Assembly: GCF_000218895.1 (NCBI RefSeq)
Contig: NC_015703.1
Coordinates: forward strand, 3,113,001-3,177,000
Origin: Runella slithyformis DSM 19594
Lineage (GTDB): Bacteria > Bacteroidota > Bacteroidia > Cytophagales > Spirosomataceae
Direction of reading: 5' to 3'
DNA length: 64,000 bases
A program made the translations under genes and the position numbers. The notes below the pieces were generated by a model, which had not been told where the DNA came from, made no database searches, and worked only from the letters and a program-made list of their open reading frames with translations. Shown piece after piece: positions 49,817 through 57,613 of this stretch. Position 1 is the first letter of the stretch. Every line of letters begins with the position of its first letter.

Positions 49817-50074
49817 ATGGAATGGATTGTTAAGCCAAGGAATGAGGAGGAGTTGCGTTTTGTGCAATCGGTCCTGAATCGGATGAAGATCAAAAACGAA
49901 CTGCGCGAAACAGACGTAAAAAAACGTCGGAAGCAGGAGTTCTTGGATTCGCCGGAAGGCCGGGTCGAACAACTCAACAAAGCCATAAAGGGGGAAGTGA
50001 AATTTAAAAACGCATTTAATTTACTGAATGATAAATCCGAGATGGAGATCATTTCTGAAAAGGAGCTTTCATAG
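49817..50074 (+). CDS. Small charged protein, antitoxin-like
   Basis: An 85-residue helical protein: MEWIVKPRNEEELRFVQSVL, NRMKIKNELRETDVKKRRKQ, then FLDSPEGRVEQLNKAIKGEV. Very rich in Lys, Arg and Glu, with no membrane segment. The pattern is like small antitoxins of type II systems (cf. RelB-like or prevent-host-death proteins), but I cannot match a family. There is no obvious toxin gene directly downstream. Confidence that it is a real gene is moderate: it has a start, a sensible length and good composition. Confidence 0.55.
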   Translation: MEWIVKPRNEEELRFVQSVLNRMKIKNELRETDVKKRRKQEFLDSPEGRVEQLNKAIKGEVKFKNAFNLLNDKSEMEIISEKELS

Positions 50075-50181
50075 AGGCTGAAAGGGATGGTGTAGGCGGT
50101 TCTTGTTTGTACATTGATGGGATGTAGGAAAGAAGCAAGTTGCCGAAGTGGGGTAGTTAAAAAATGCCTGCCGATACGATG

Positions 50182-50592
50182 TCAGCGGTTGGTTGTTTTA
50201 AATATACGGTTATAGATAAAATAGCTGATGAACCCTGTCATAACAGTAGCAATTATGTCCCAAATGTCTATGGGTTTGCCAAGCAAAGGGTGGGCAAGTT
50301 CAAACACAACCACACTGAATGTCCCAAGTTTCAGTAAGTAGTTTCCTTTGGTCGTGTCATTGGATAAAATGGCAATTAAGAAAAACAGGGTCGGCAATGT
50401 CCCCAAAGTATTACCCAAAGTGTCAGCAATATGAAAGTCATTGATTTTATTGTTGTAGATGTAAGGTCGGTAAATAGGCCGTCCCACCAACTCATACATG
50501 AGTAAAGCCGAAATTCCAATGGCAAAATTGATGGCTTTGTATGTAGTAAGCTTCCAATTTTTAAGCTCTGATACAAAATCGTTTAATGTCAT
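50182..50592 (-). CDS. VanZ-like/DUF membrane protein
   Basis: A 136-residue membrane protein with four helices (YKAINFAIGISALLMYELVG at about 18-37, TLGTLPTLFFLIAILSND, LKLGTFSVVVFELAHPLL and IWDIIATVMTGFISYFIYNR). The last motif (D-W/I-D-I-x-A-x-x-x-G) recalls VanZ-like C-terminal helices. No function is assigned. Confidence 0.65.
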   Translation of the reverse strand: MTLNDFVSELKNWKLTTYKAINFAIGISALLMYELVGRPIYRPYIYNNKINDFHIADTLGNTLGTLPTLFFLIAILSNDTTKGNYLLKLGTFSVVVFELAHPLLGKPIDIWDIIATVMTGFISYFIYNRIFKTTNR

Positions 50593-50835
50593 AGGGCTAT
50601 GTCATTCCGGTGCTGTTCTAATCGAATAGAGTTACCATTTTTTTCAGGCGGTTATTCTGCAATGGCCGGTAAGGGTTTACGAATTGGCGAAGAAGCGGAT
50701 TTCGAAGCACGAAACCGTCTGCCGGCACTGAAACTGATACGAATCGGTCCGCCGAAGCGGCACAAAGCATCATTTAAGCACTGAACCCGCTTTTTTGCCA
50801 AAGCCTGTTGTAGCCGGTGCTTTCTCCCTTCGTCA

Positions 50836-51372
50836 TTATTTTGTCGCTTTAAGTGATTTTACCACGAAATATATCAAAGGAATAAAAATTAGTCCTAATG
50901 TCATTGGTAAAAACCAAATTCCAAGTTCGTTCGCTTGTCCGTTTGCGTTTTGAATTGTCTTAAATGCAATTAGTCCGAAAATGACAACAATAATGAGTTT
51001 CAAATATCTAATCATTCTTGTTGCATTTGTATATTGTCTCAATGCGTTGTCTTGCGTTATGTTGGTCGGATAATTAAAAATGTGATGAAACTTATTTAGA
51101 ATTGTCATCCCAACAAATAGAACTGTTGCTATTAGTGGCAAAGTTAAAATAGTCGCCCTTCCGCCAAATCCATCCGCTTGTCCTGCTCCATTATAATGTG
51201 TCGGAATAGTGTCAGGTAAGTTTGCATAGTTTGTAATTGTCAAACCCCAAAGCGAAATAGTTAAAAGCCAACCAATAATTTCAAATATTTTGTCGGCTGT
51301 GGTAAGTTCTAATTTTATTTTTGGTCTTTCTTCCATTGCCTTTACATTTATTCGTTGTCGTTTTTTTACCAT
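50836..51372 (-). CDS. DUF1648 membrane protein
   Basis: A 178-residue membrane protein. The DUF1648 segment NLPDTIPTHYNGAGQADGFG is at about 53-72 after the first helix (IIGWLLTISLWGLTITNYA). Three more helices follow (ILTLPLIATVLFVGMTILNK, RYLKLIIVVIFGLIAFKTI and WFLPMTLGLIFIPLIYFVV). DUF1648 is found alone or in SdpI-like immunity proteins; here the length is short, with one DUF1648 copy. The protein may be a stress or immunity-like membrane protein, which is inference. Confidence 0.83.
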   Translation of the reverse strand: MVKKRQRINVKAMEERPKIKLELTTADKIFEIIGWLLTISLWGLTITNYANLPDTIPTHYNGAGQADGFGGRATILTLPLIATVLFVGMTILNKFHHIFNYPTNITQDNALRQYTNATRMIRYLKLIIVVIFGLIAFKTIQNANGQANELGIWFLPMTLGLIFIPLIYFVVKSLKATK

Positions 51373-51819
51373 TGGTTATAACTCGCTGAGTGACGTATGT
51401 TTTATACGATTTTTCTGCAAAGTAGAAGCTTTCACTGTAAAATGCAATCTTTGAAGTGACTGTTTGATAAGTAGCTGATTTACAAATATTTACGTGTTAT
51501 TTATTGTGGTTTTTCTTTAGTAATAGGCTGAAAACAATACAAAATGCGCACTGCGTGTTTTGTATTGTTGAACGAACCTTCATTTTCACAAGCCTCAGCA
51601 AAACCAATCGTGATCTGCCGATTTCTATATCAAACGTCAAGTCGTGTCATAAATAGTTATCAAGCGGTCATTTTTTGAGAAGAGCGGCGGGGAAAGAATG
51701 GGAAGCATACCCTTACAGGTCGACAGCGTGGGCTGAAAACAGAAGGGTATTAAATTGCAAAAGAGTTACAATTTCCTATTGATTAGGAGATTGTAACTCT
51801 TTTGTTCGGGTTAAGATAT
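51373..51819. other. Spacer upstream of DUF1648 gene and downstream of propeller/toroid protein
   Basis: 447 bases with a strong hairpin at 51759-51802 but no gene seen. It is AT-rich near 51400-51560. Confidence 0.5.
51759..51802 (-). terminator. Terminator of the propeller/toroid gene 1
   Basis: AAAAGAGTTACAATTTCCTA (51759-51778) pairs with TAGGAGATTGTAACTCTTTT (51783-51802), 19 of 20 pairs, small loop. Read on the minus strand the second arm leads and the stem ends in a T run (CTCTTTT). It stands 18 bases past the stop at 51820. It may also work on the plus strand. Confidence 0.85.
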
Positions 51820-54039
51820 CTACTTCTTCGGCGCGCTGATGACGTTCAGGTAGCGGCCCATCCAGTAGGGCAGGAGCCAGATGTCGCCGGCGCTGTGCTC
51901 GGAGGTACCGTTGCTGCCCGTGCGGTCGAGGGTAAACATGTTGCCGTTGTGCCGCTGTACGGGGCGCTCGTCGGGCGGCAGCACTTCTTTGAGCGTTTGG
52001 TTGCGGAAATTGGGCGCTATTTTTTCTATGTCTTTGCGGTGGCTGTTGGAAATGGCCCAGTCGATGAGGTCGAGCGGGTGCTCTCTCAGGTACCAGGCGG
52101 CTTCGTTGAGGTCAAATTCCGACGTGCCCGTCAGGGCCGTGAAAATATTCCAGGCTCCTTCCTTTTCGGGGCGCTCGATGGCCCAGTGGTCGAGGATGGC
52201 CTCTTTGTATTTGGCTTTGAGCGTATCGTTGAAGGCATAGCGGTACAGGCCCCAGTAGCTCACAAAATACATCTCGTCGTCGGAGTGATTCCAGCCGTCG
52301 GAGAGCAGTTTGCTGAGGTCGTCGGCTTCGCCGGGCGCGGGGCCGATCTCCTTCATGGGGCGCATGAGGTTTTCCAGGTATCCGTGCTTCTGCATCAGTT
52401 CAAAGGCTTTCTCTTTGTATTTCTCTTTTTTGGTGAAATGATAGGCCGTTTGCAGCATCGCCGTAATATTGGAAGAGGTGATCTTGCGGTCGCCCACATT
52501 TTTGGGCATGGCATTGACGTATTCCGGACTCCAGCGGCCCCAGGTGGTGGGTTTGCCGTCGTAGTCGATGAGGTAATAATTGTTCTTCACGATGTGGCTC
52601 ATGAGCGTGTCGATGAGCGTGATGGCGCGGTTTTTCATATCGGGATCGTCGATAAGCTCGGCCATGGCTCCGAAGGCAAAAATGTGTCCCACGGCTTCGT
52701 CGCTGCTGGTGGTGGCTTTCCAATCCCATTCGGGGTCGGAAGAGTGCTGCCAGCGCTCGGGGTCGGAGAGCTGAGGGATGTACCCGCTCCGCTCAAACGA
52801 CCGCGACGGAAACCCGGGCACAGGGTTGATGGTATAGAGGCGCTCCATGGCGTCGAGGGCTTCGCGACAGTTTTGAAGCGCATCTGCGTCTTTAGTGACG
52901 GCGTAGCGGAAGATTTCCCCGCCCAGATACATCGAGGTCCAGAGGCCGTCGTTGTCGGAGTCGGCGAGGTAGCCGGAAGCGATATTGCCTTTTTCCATGT
53001 TGTCCAAAGAGGCATTGAAACCGTTGCGAATGTGGCGGCTACGGACCTGCTCTTCGTAATACATGGCTTTTTCGTGCAGGGTCATTTGTTTGAAACAAAT
53101 CTGCCCCAATCCCGCCGAGGTTAATACCAGTACGGATTTATTGGGCCCTTCGGCAATATGAACGACGCTGTTGCCCGGGAGCCAGCGTTCGCCGTTGTAA
53201 TAGTCAAATTTGCCGTCGGCACGCAGCGCAAATGCGCCGTTGGTGGTGCCAAACCACACTTTGTCGCCGATGACCTCCACGGCGGTGATCTCGGTCCAGG
53301 GAAGTTTTTTACGGATGTCTCCCACTTGTTTTTTGGTGGCAACGTCCCATTCAATGTAGCCGTCGGGGGTGCCGACGAACAGTTTTTGGCCGTCGTCAGA
53401 GAGGTCAAAGGCCGTAAATGTCGCGCCCTGAAAGACGTTGGTCAGGGTAGTGCCCGCCAGCGTGTATACTGATTTTTTGCCCAGGATCCAAAACGCATCG
53501 GTGCCCGCTTGGTAACGGATCGAAACCACCTCGTCGCCGTCCAAGTCGCCTTTCCAGAGCGAGACGGAGTCTTTGAGGAGTTGCAGGGATTTACCGTCGG
53601 AGACCAAAAAGGTAAAGGCCTTTCCGCCCGCAAAGATGCGGGCCGCGGGAAGGGCGTGTTTGGAAAACAGCTTGCCCGCCCACGCATTGCTCAGCACGGT
53701 TTTGTCGTCCAGGTACACGAACTGATTTTCGTACACGCCGAGGGCGGCGATCTTTTTATTTTTCAGCGGACGATACGTGCCGTCGGTTTGGAGTTTGCCG
53801 TGGTACAGAAACTGCCCGTCGTAGGGTTGGAATAAACCGGCACTCGAAAGGATCTTCACCACGCCGTTGCGGTCGCTGTGGGCCGAAAGCAGCGTTCCGT
53901 TGGCGGGTTCTGAATAATACTTGACGCTGTAATCCTGCCAATAGGGTACGTCTTCGTAGACGGGTTGGGTGGTGGTGTTTTTGCTGCACGAGAGAAATAA
54001 TCCAAGACAACAAAGGAGAAAGAGAGAGGTGGAACGCAT
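51820..54039 (-). CDS. Lipoprotein: sensor-type propeller fused to an (alpha/alpha) toroid domain, copy 1
   Basis: A 739-residue lipoprotein (LFLLCCLGLFLSCSKN, Cys near residue 19). Residues about 25-345 are a propeller of the kind found in ligand-sensor domains of hybrid two-component systems: TAVEVIGDKVWFGTTNGAFA (250-275) and NKSVLVLTSAGLGQI (300-320). From about 350 the text changes to a helical part: LADSDNDGLWTSMYLGGEIF (371-390), RYAVTKDADALQNCREALDA, DEAVGHIFAFGAMAELIDDP, SSNITAMLQTAYHFTKKEKY and MYFVSYWGLYRYAFND, typical of (alpha/alpha)6 barrels. It has no kinase or regulator domain. Paralogue of the next gene. An enzyme acting on a polysaccharide is inference; catalytic residues cannot be named. 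Confidence 0.75.
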   Translation of the reverse strand: MRSTSLFLLCCLGLFLSCSKNTTTQPVYEDVPYWQDYSVKYYSEPANGTLLSAHSDRNGVVKILSSAGLFQPYDGQFLYHGKLQTDGTYRPLKNKKIAALGVYENQFVYLDDKTVLSNAWAGKLFSKHALPAARIFAGGKAFTFLVSDGKSLQLLKDSVSLWKGDLDGDEVVSIRYQAGTDAFWILGKKSVYTLAGTTLTNVFQGATFTAFDLSDDGQKLFVGTPDGYIEWDVATKKQVGDIRKKLPWTEITAVEVIGDKVWFGTTNGAFALRADGKFDYYNGERWLPGNSVVHIAEGPNKSVLVLTSAGLGQICFKQMTLHEKAMYYEEQVRSRHIRNGFNASLDNMEKGNIASGYLADSDNDGLWTSMYLGGEIFRYAVTKDADALQNCREALDAMERLYTINPVPGFPSRSFERSGYIPQLSDPERWQHSSDPEWDWKATTSSDEAVGHIFAFGAMAELIDDPDMKNRAITLIDTLMSHIVKNNYYLIDYDGKPTTWGRWSPEYVNAMPKNVGDRKITSSNITAMLQTAYHFTKKEKYKEKAFELMQKHGYLENLMRPMKEIGPAPGEADDLSKLLSDGWNHSDDEMYFVSYWGLYRYAFNDTLKAKYKEAILDHWAIERPEKEGAWNIFTALTGTSEFDLNEAAWYLREHPLDLIDWAISNSHRKDIEKIAPNFRNQTLKEVLPPDERPVQRHNGNMFTLDRTGSNGTSEHSAGDIWLLPYWMGRYLNVISAPKK

Positions 54040-54190
54040 TTCTTAATGATGAGTTTAGAATGACGAATGAACGAATTTGGATTTGGGAGTGATGATTTAC
54101 GAGTGACGAATTTAGAATGACGAGTGACGAATTTGGGTTGGCTAATGACGAATTTAAACTGTTCACTGTTGAATATTCACTGTTCAATGT
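54040..54190. repeat. Short direct-repeat tract between the two paralogues
   Basis: Between 54050 and 54150 the text TGACGAAT/TTAGAATGACGA and near variants (AATGACGAATGAACGAATTT) recurs at least four times within 100 bases. It looks like a simple-sequence slippage tract or decayed leader. No start codon in it makes a reliable gene. Confidence 0.5.
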
Positions 54191-56437
54191 CTACCGTATC
54201 ATGCCGAGGTAGCGGCCCATCCAGTAGGGAAGTTGCCAAAATACGGGTTCGCGCTCCCGGTGCGGGTCACCGCCGGCGGCAGTCCAGGGGTTTTTGTCCC
54301 AGCGGACGGTCATACGGAGGCTGGCGGGTTGGAGAATGTTCACCTGTTGATCTTCCAACACGGGCGTCCGTACGATCTTCAGGTCTTCGCGTTGGGTATG
54401 GTCGATGGGCCAGTCGATCAGGTCGAGCGGAGTATCCACCAAAAAGTCAACGGAATGGGCAAGCTCAACCTTTTTGTTTCTTGAATAACAATAGATAAAG
54501 TTGATGAGCGGATTATGATCGCCTTTGCGCTTTTCAAACCATTCGTCCATGTGTTTTTGGTAGAACGCCAGACGTTTCGGGTCTTTCTCACATTTTAATA
54601 AGATCGGATAGATATACGCCTGCAATACGACGTCGAAGTAAATGAACCACGCCGGATTTTGGTGTACCACCTGGGCCATGTTTTCCAGGTAATGCTCTTT
54701 TTCGATGAGCCGCAGGTACTCGCGTTGGTATTTTTCGTCGCGGGTCATGTGATGCGCCAGTTTCAGAAAACCCAGCAGTTCCATCGAATTTTGGTTTTTG
54801 TCGGGTGCCCACTCGGGGTCGCGGTTGAGTTGGTCCGGTGACCACACCGACCAGCGGGTAGCCTTGCCGTCTATATCGACAAAGTTGTAATTGTGTTTGA
54901 TAAGGTAGTCTACGATGCGTGCCACGTGCTTTCGCACCACGGCTTTTTCGGCCTCGTCGGCTACGAGTTCGTAGTAAAAGTAATAGCCGAACATATGTCC
55001 GCACATTTCGTCGCTGCTCGTATCACCTTTCCAGAGCCATTGGCCGTCGTTGGATTTGCGCCAGCGCACCTCCACGGGCTTAAAGCGCGGCTCTTTGACC
55101 AACTCATCGGCCAGTTGCGGAGGTGTGAAGGTTCGGTTTTCGTCGTGGAGTTCGTATTTCCAGTCGGTCGGTACGATCGTACGGGCAAAAAAGCCTTCGG
55201 TACCGGTTACTTCCTGTAATAGTTTCAGAAAGTCGAAGGCTTTTTTGGCGTTGGCTTTAGCGTCGGGGCTTTGGGTAGCTGCGTACCGAAAGCATTCCAT
55301 GGCGAGGTAGTTGCCGGTGTATTCGCCGTCGTTGTCGTCGTCTTCGGGGTGCCAAGTGCTGAGGTCGCCGGCTTTTTCCAATCGGCATTGCCCTGCGATC
55401 CACGGAGCGCGGATATGGCGTTGGAGAAGGACTTCGTGGAAATAATCATTCTTCTGCGCCAGCGTCATTTTTTTACGTTTTATGGCGCTTACTCCCTTTT
55501 TGGTAGCGATCCAGGCATTGCCGTTTTGGTCAAAATCCATATCCACGACATGGTCATCCAACAGCCACCGGCGCGTAAAACGCAGAGAATGGGTACCGTC
55601 TCGGTAGTAACGAACCACTCCTTTTTCGGTTCCGACCCACATTGTACCGTCGGGTGCGGCTTTAACGCAAGTGACGTAGACCGTCGGCAGCCCGTTGGCG
55701 GGAGTGATCGTTCGTACTTTTTTGCCTTTTTGAAGGAGAGAAACCCCGCCCAATCCTCCCGCCCAGAGGTGCTGTTGGGTGTCCAATGCACTACCTTTGA
55801 TATATCCGCTTAAAAGTTCGTTTGTGTTCCTGAAAATTCGGGTTTTTTCTACCTTATTAATACAGTATAATCCAACGTCGGTCGATAGCCAAAGATTTTC
55901 GTCGGCATCGGTCACGGCATCCCGTACTGAGCGGGGAATCTCGACCGGCCGTTTGACAAAACGCTGCCCGTCGAACCGCCACATCCCTTTCGGACCGATG
56001 GCCACTATGCCGGCTTGGGTAAGGCAAAGCACCGAAATGGGGGCTTCCACGCCCGGAATACGTTCGAGCTGATCTTTTGTTACCCGATAAACGCCCTCCC
56101 ACGTGCCAAACCACGCGGTATTTTGGGTATCGAGGGCCACCGTAAATGCCGGGCCGTTGCCGGTGTCGGTCGGCAGGGGTATCCAGGCAGATTGGCCTTC
56201 TTTCTTCACAAACATACCTGCTGCCGCAGCGATCCATACCCGGCCCTTTTGATCGACCGCAATACTCCGTACCTCGTTGGAGGTCGGGGAGGTCGGGTCT
56301 ACGGGATAGACCTCGTGAAATTCCTGCCAAAAGGCAGTATCTCGGTACAGAGACAAGGGTTGACTCTGTCCGTTACCGTACGGATGAACGGAAAAAAGAA
56401 GGAGCGTTAAAACACTTTTCAGGAGGAACGATCTCAT
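54191..56437 (-). CDS. Secreted protein: sensor-type propeller fused to an (alpha/alpha) toroid domain, copy 2
   Basis: A 748-residue protein with a signal peptide (MRSFLLKSVLTLLLFSVHPY); the start is put at ATG 56437 because the upstream frame from 56560 has no signal. The N-terminal half has propeller text: VRSIAVDQKGRVWIAAAAGM, NTAWFGTWEGVYRVTKDQL, IPRSVRDAVTDADENLWLST and MWVGTEKGVVRYYRDGTHS. The second half begins WHPEDDDNDGEYTGNYLAME, the same D-x-D-N-D-G motif as in copy 1, followed by helices (AKANAKKAFDFLKLLQEVTG, DEMCGHMFGYYFYYELVADE, MELLGFLKLAHHMTRDEKYQ). It is the first of a two-gene run on this strand. Same family as copy 1; both end in a WxLPYWMGRYL motif. Function unknown. Confidence 0.77.
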   Translation of the reverse strand: MRSFLLKSVLTLLLFSVHPYGNGQSQPLSLYRDTAFWQEFHEVYPVDPTSPTSNEVRSIAVDQKGRVWIAAAAGMFVKKEGQSAWIPLPTDTGNGPAFTVALDTQNTAWFGTWEGVYRVTKDQLERIPGVEAPISVLCLTQAGIVAIGPKGMWRFDGQRFVKRPVEIPRSVRDAVTDADENLWLSTDVGLYCINKVEKTRIFRNTNELLSGYIKGSALDTQQHLWAGGLGGVSLLQKGKKVRTITPANGLPTVYVTCVKAAPDGTMWVGTEKGVVRYYRDGTHSLRFTRRWLLDDHVVDMDFDQNGNAWIATKKGVSAIKRKKMTLAQKNDYFHEVLLQRHIRAPWIAGQCRLEKAGDLSTWHPEDDDNDGEYTGNYLAMECFRYAATQSPDAKANAKKAFDFLKLLQEVTGTEGFFARTIVPTDWKYELHDENRTFTPPQLADELVKEPRFKPVEVRWRKSNDGQWLWKGDTSSDEMCGHMFGYYFYYELVADEAEKAVVRKHVARIVDYLIKHNYNFVDIDGKATRWSVWSPDQLNRDPEWAPDKNQNSMELLGFLKLAHHMTRDEKYQREYLRLIEKEHYLENMAQVVHQNPAWFIYFDVVLQAYIYPILLKCEKDPKRLAFYQKHMDEWFEKRKGDHNPLINFIYCYSRNKKVELAHSVDFLVDTPLDLIDWPIDHTQREDLKIVRTPVLEDQQVNILQPASLRMTVRWDKNPWTAAGGDPHREREPVFWQLPYWMGRYLGMIR

Positions 56438-56788
56438 TTTGTCGAAGTAACGTGCATTGATAGTACTCCGTTCAAACGGGGTAGGACTATCGGTAAAAAC
56501 GGCAATTTGGGGAAACAGGTCGATTCTGTCATTTTTACCTCGCCTGTCCCGGCGCAGCACGCTCGAACGTTAACGAAATGTTATGGCTAAATGATAGTTT
56601 TACAATGCTTTATAGGCTTTTATTAAGGCAATGAGATGTCTTTGATGATTTGCGTGAATTGAGGATATATTTACGCATTTTGAGATGGTTTTCTGAAAAT
56701 AAGAATGTACTTTTACTTTCACAATTCTAAGAATAATTAGTCCTTTTACAATCTATCCCGGTTTTAACCTTTTCCAGAAAACTACACC
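56438..56788. other. Divergent spacer upstream of copy 2 and the sigma factor
   Basis: 351 bases between divergent genes. A GC-rich stretch (56460-56575) includes CCCGTTTGAACGG-like text, then an AT-rich part (56640-56770) with TTACTTTCAC and other promoter-like boxes. No gene seen. It would hold the promoters of both the propeller gene and the sigma gene. Confidence 0.5.
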
Positions 56789-57331
56789 ATGGCCTGTATC
56801 AGCGAATATACCCTGCGTAAAGTAATACAAGGTGATCAGACTGCCTTCACGGAGTTGTATAACTACTATAAAACACCTGCCATCAAGTTTTGCGTTTCGC
56901 TTGTAAAGGATGAAGAGGAAGCGGAAAACATGTTACATGAAGTGTTTATTAAGATATGGGAGAAAAGAGACCATATCAACCCTGCGCTCAACTTCAATTC
57001 GTATTTATTTACCTGCCTGCGTAATCTGGCCTTTGATCATTTTAAAAAGATGGAAAAGAGTCACTTTATCCGGCAGCAGTACATGGAACGAATAGAGGGC
57101 CGGGACGACGAAGAAATCGAAACCGAAGAGGCAAAGCTCAGGCGGCTTCGTACGGCGATCGATTCTTTGTCGGAAAAGCGGAAAATCATTTTGAAGCTTA
57201 ATGTGGAAGAAGGCAAATCCTATCAGGAGATTGCGGAATTGATGCGCATCTCGAAAAACACCGTCAAGAATCAATTGGTCAAAGCCAAGCAGTTTCTGCG
57301 CGAAAGGGTAGACATAGCCGCTGCATTATAG
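56789..57331 (+). CDS. ECF RNA polymerase sigma factor (Bacteroidetes sigma-70 type)
   Basis: A 180-residue sigma factor. Region 2 is at about 12-80 (FTELYNYYKTPAIKFCVSLV, EEAENMLHEVFIKIWEKRDH, NFNSYLFTCLRNLAFDHFKK) and region 4 at about 115-175 (LRTAIDSLSEKRKIILKLNV, EEGKSYQEIAELMRISKNTV, KNQLVKAKQFLRER). There is no adjacent FecR-type anti-sigma gene, which is the usual partner next to SusC/D loci. It likely starts transcription of the downstream SusC/D genes or the divergent propeller genes, as is typical in this phylum; the target is inference. Confidence 0.93.
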   Translation: MACISEYTLRKVIQGDQTAFTELYNYYKTPAIKFCVSLVKDEEEAENMLHEVFIKIWEKRDHINPALNFNSYLFTCLRNLAFDHFKKMEKSHFIRQQYMERIEGRDDEEIETEEAKLRRLRTAIDSLSEKRKIILKLNVEEGKSYQEIAELMRISKNTVKNQLVKAKQFLRERVDIAAAL

Positions 57332-57420
57332 GAGAGCCTGACACAGGCTGTCTTTCGATTCTTCTTTTTGTCCCGTTCAAGCAGGGAGATCACCTGCTGA
57401 CATCATATAAATAATCGACG

Positions 57421-57470
57421 AGATTAACCCGGTTCCAAGCAAAATGGAATGGGGTTAATCTCTTTTTTTT
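57421..57470 (+). terminator. Terminator after the sigma factor gene
   Basis: AGATTAACCCGGTTCCA (57421-57437) pairs with TGGAATGGGGTTAATCT (57445-57461), about 15 of 17 pairs, and ends in a T run (TCTTTTTTTT). It means that the SusC gene has its own promoter. Confidence 0.87.
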
Positions 57471-57613
57471 GGGGGAACTAACGGAAATCATTATTTCCGG
57501 CCCTATTTATTTTCATATTTCCTTCCTCTTTTTTTAACCGCTTTTTAATCCGGCCTTCCTAGTACATTCACCGGCTCACGCTGTATTTAACACACAAAAC
57601 AGTAAACCTTTTA

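Noticed and set aside
50593..50835. 61-codon plus-strand frame (50599-50784)
   Set aside because: Arg/Ala-rich text with no support; the spacer shows no other signal.
51802..53124. 440-codon plus-strand frame over the propeller/toroid gene
   Set aside because: Antisense shadow; the minus-strand frame is a lipoprotein with paralogue support.
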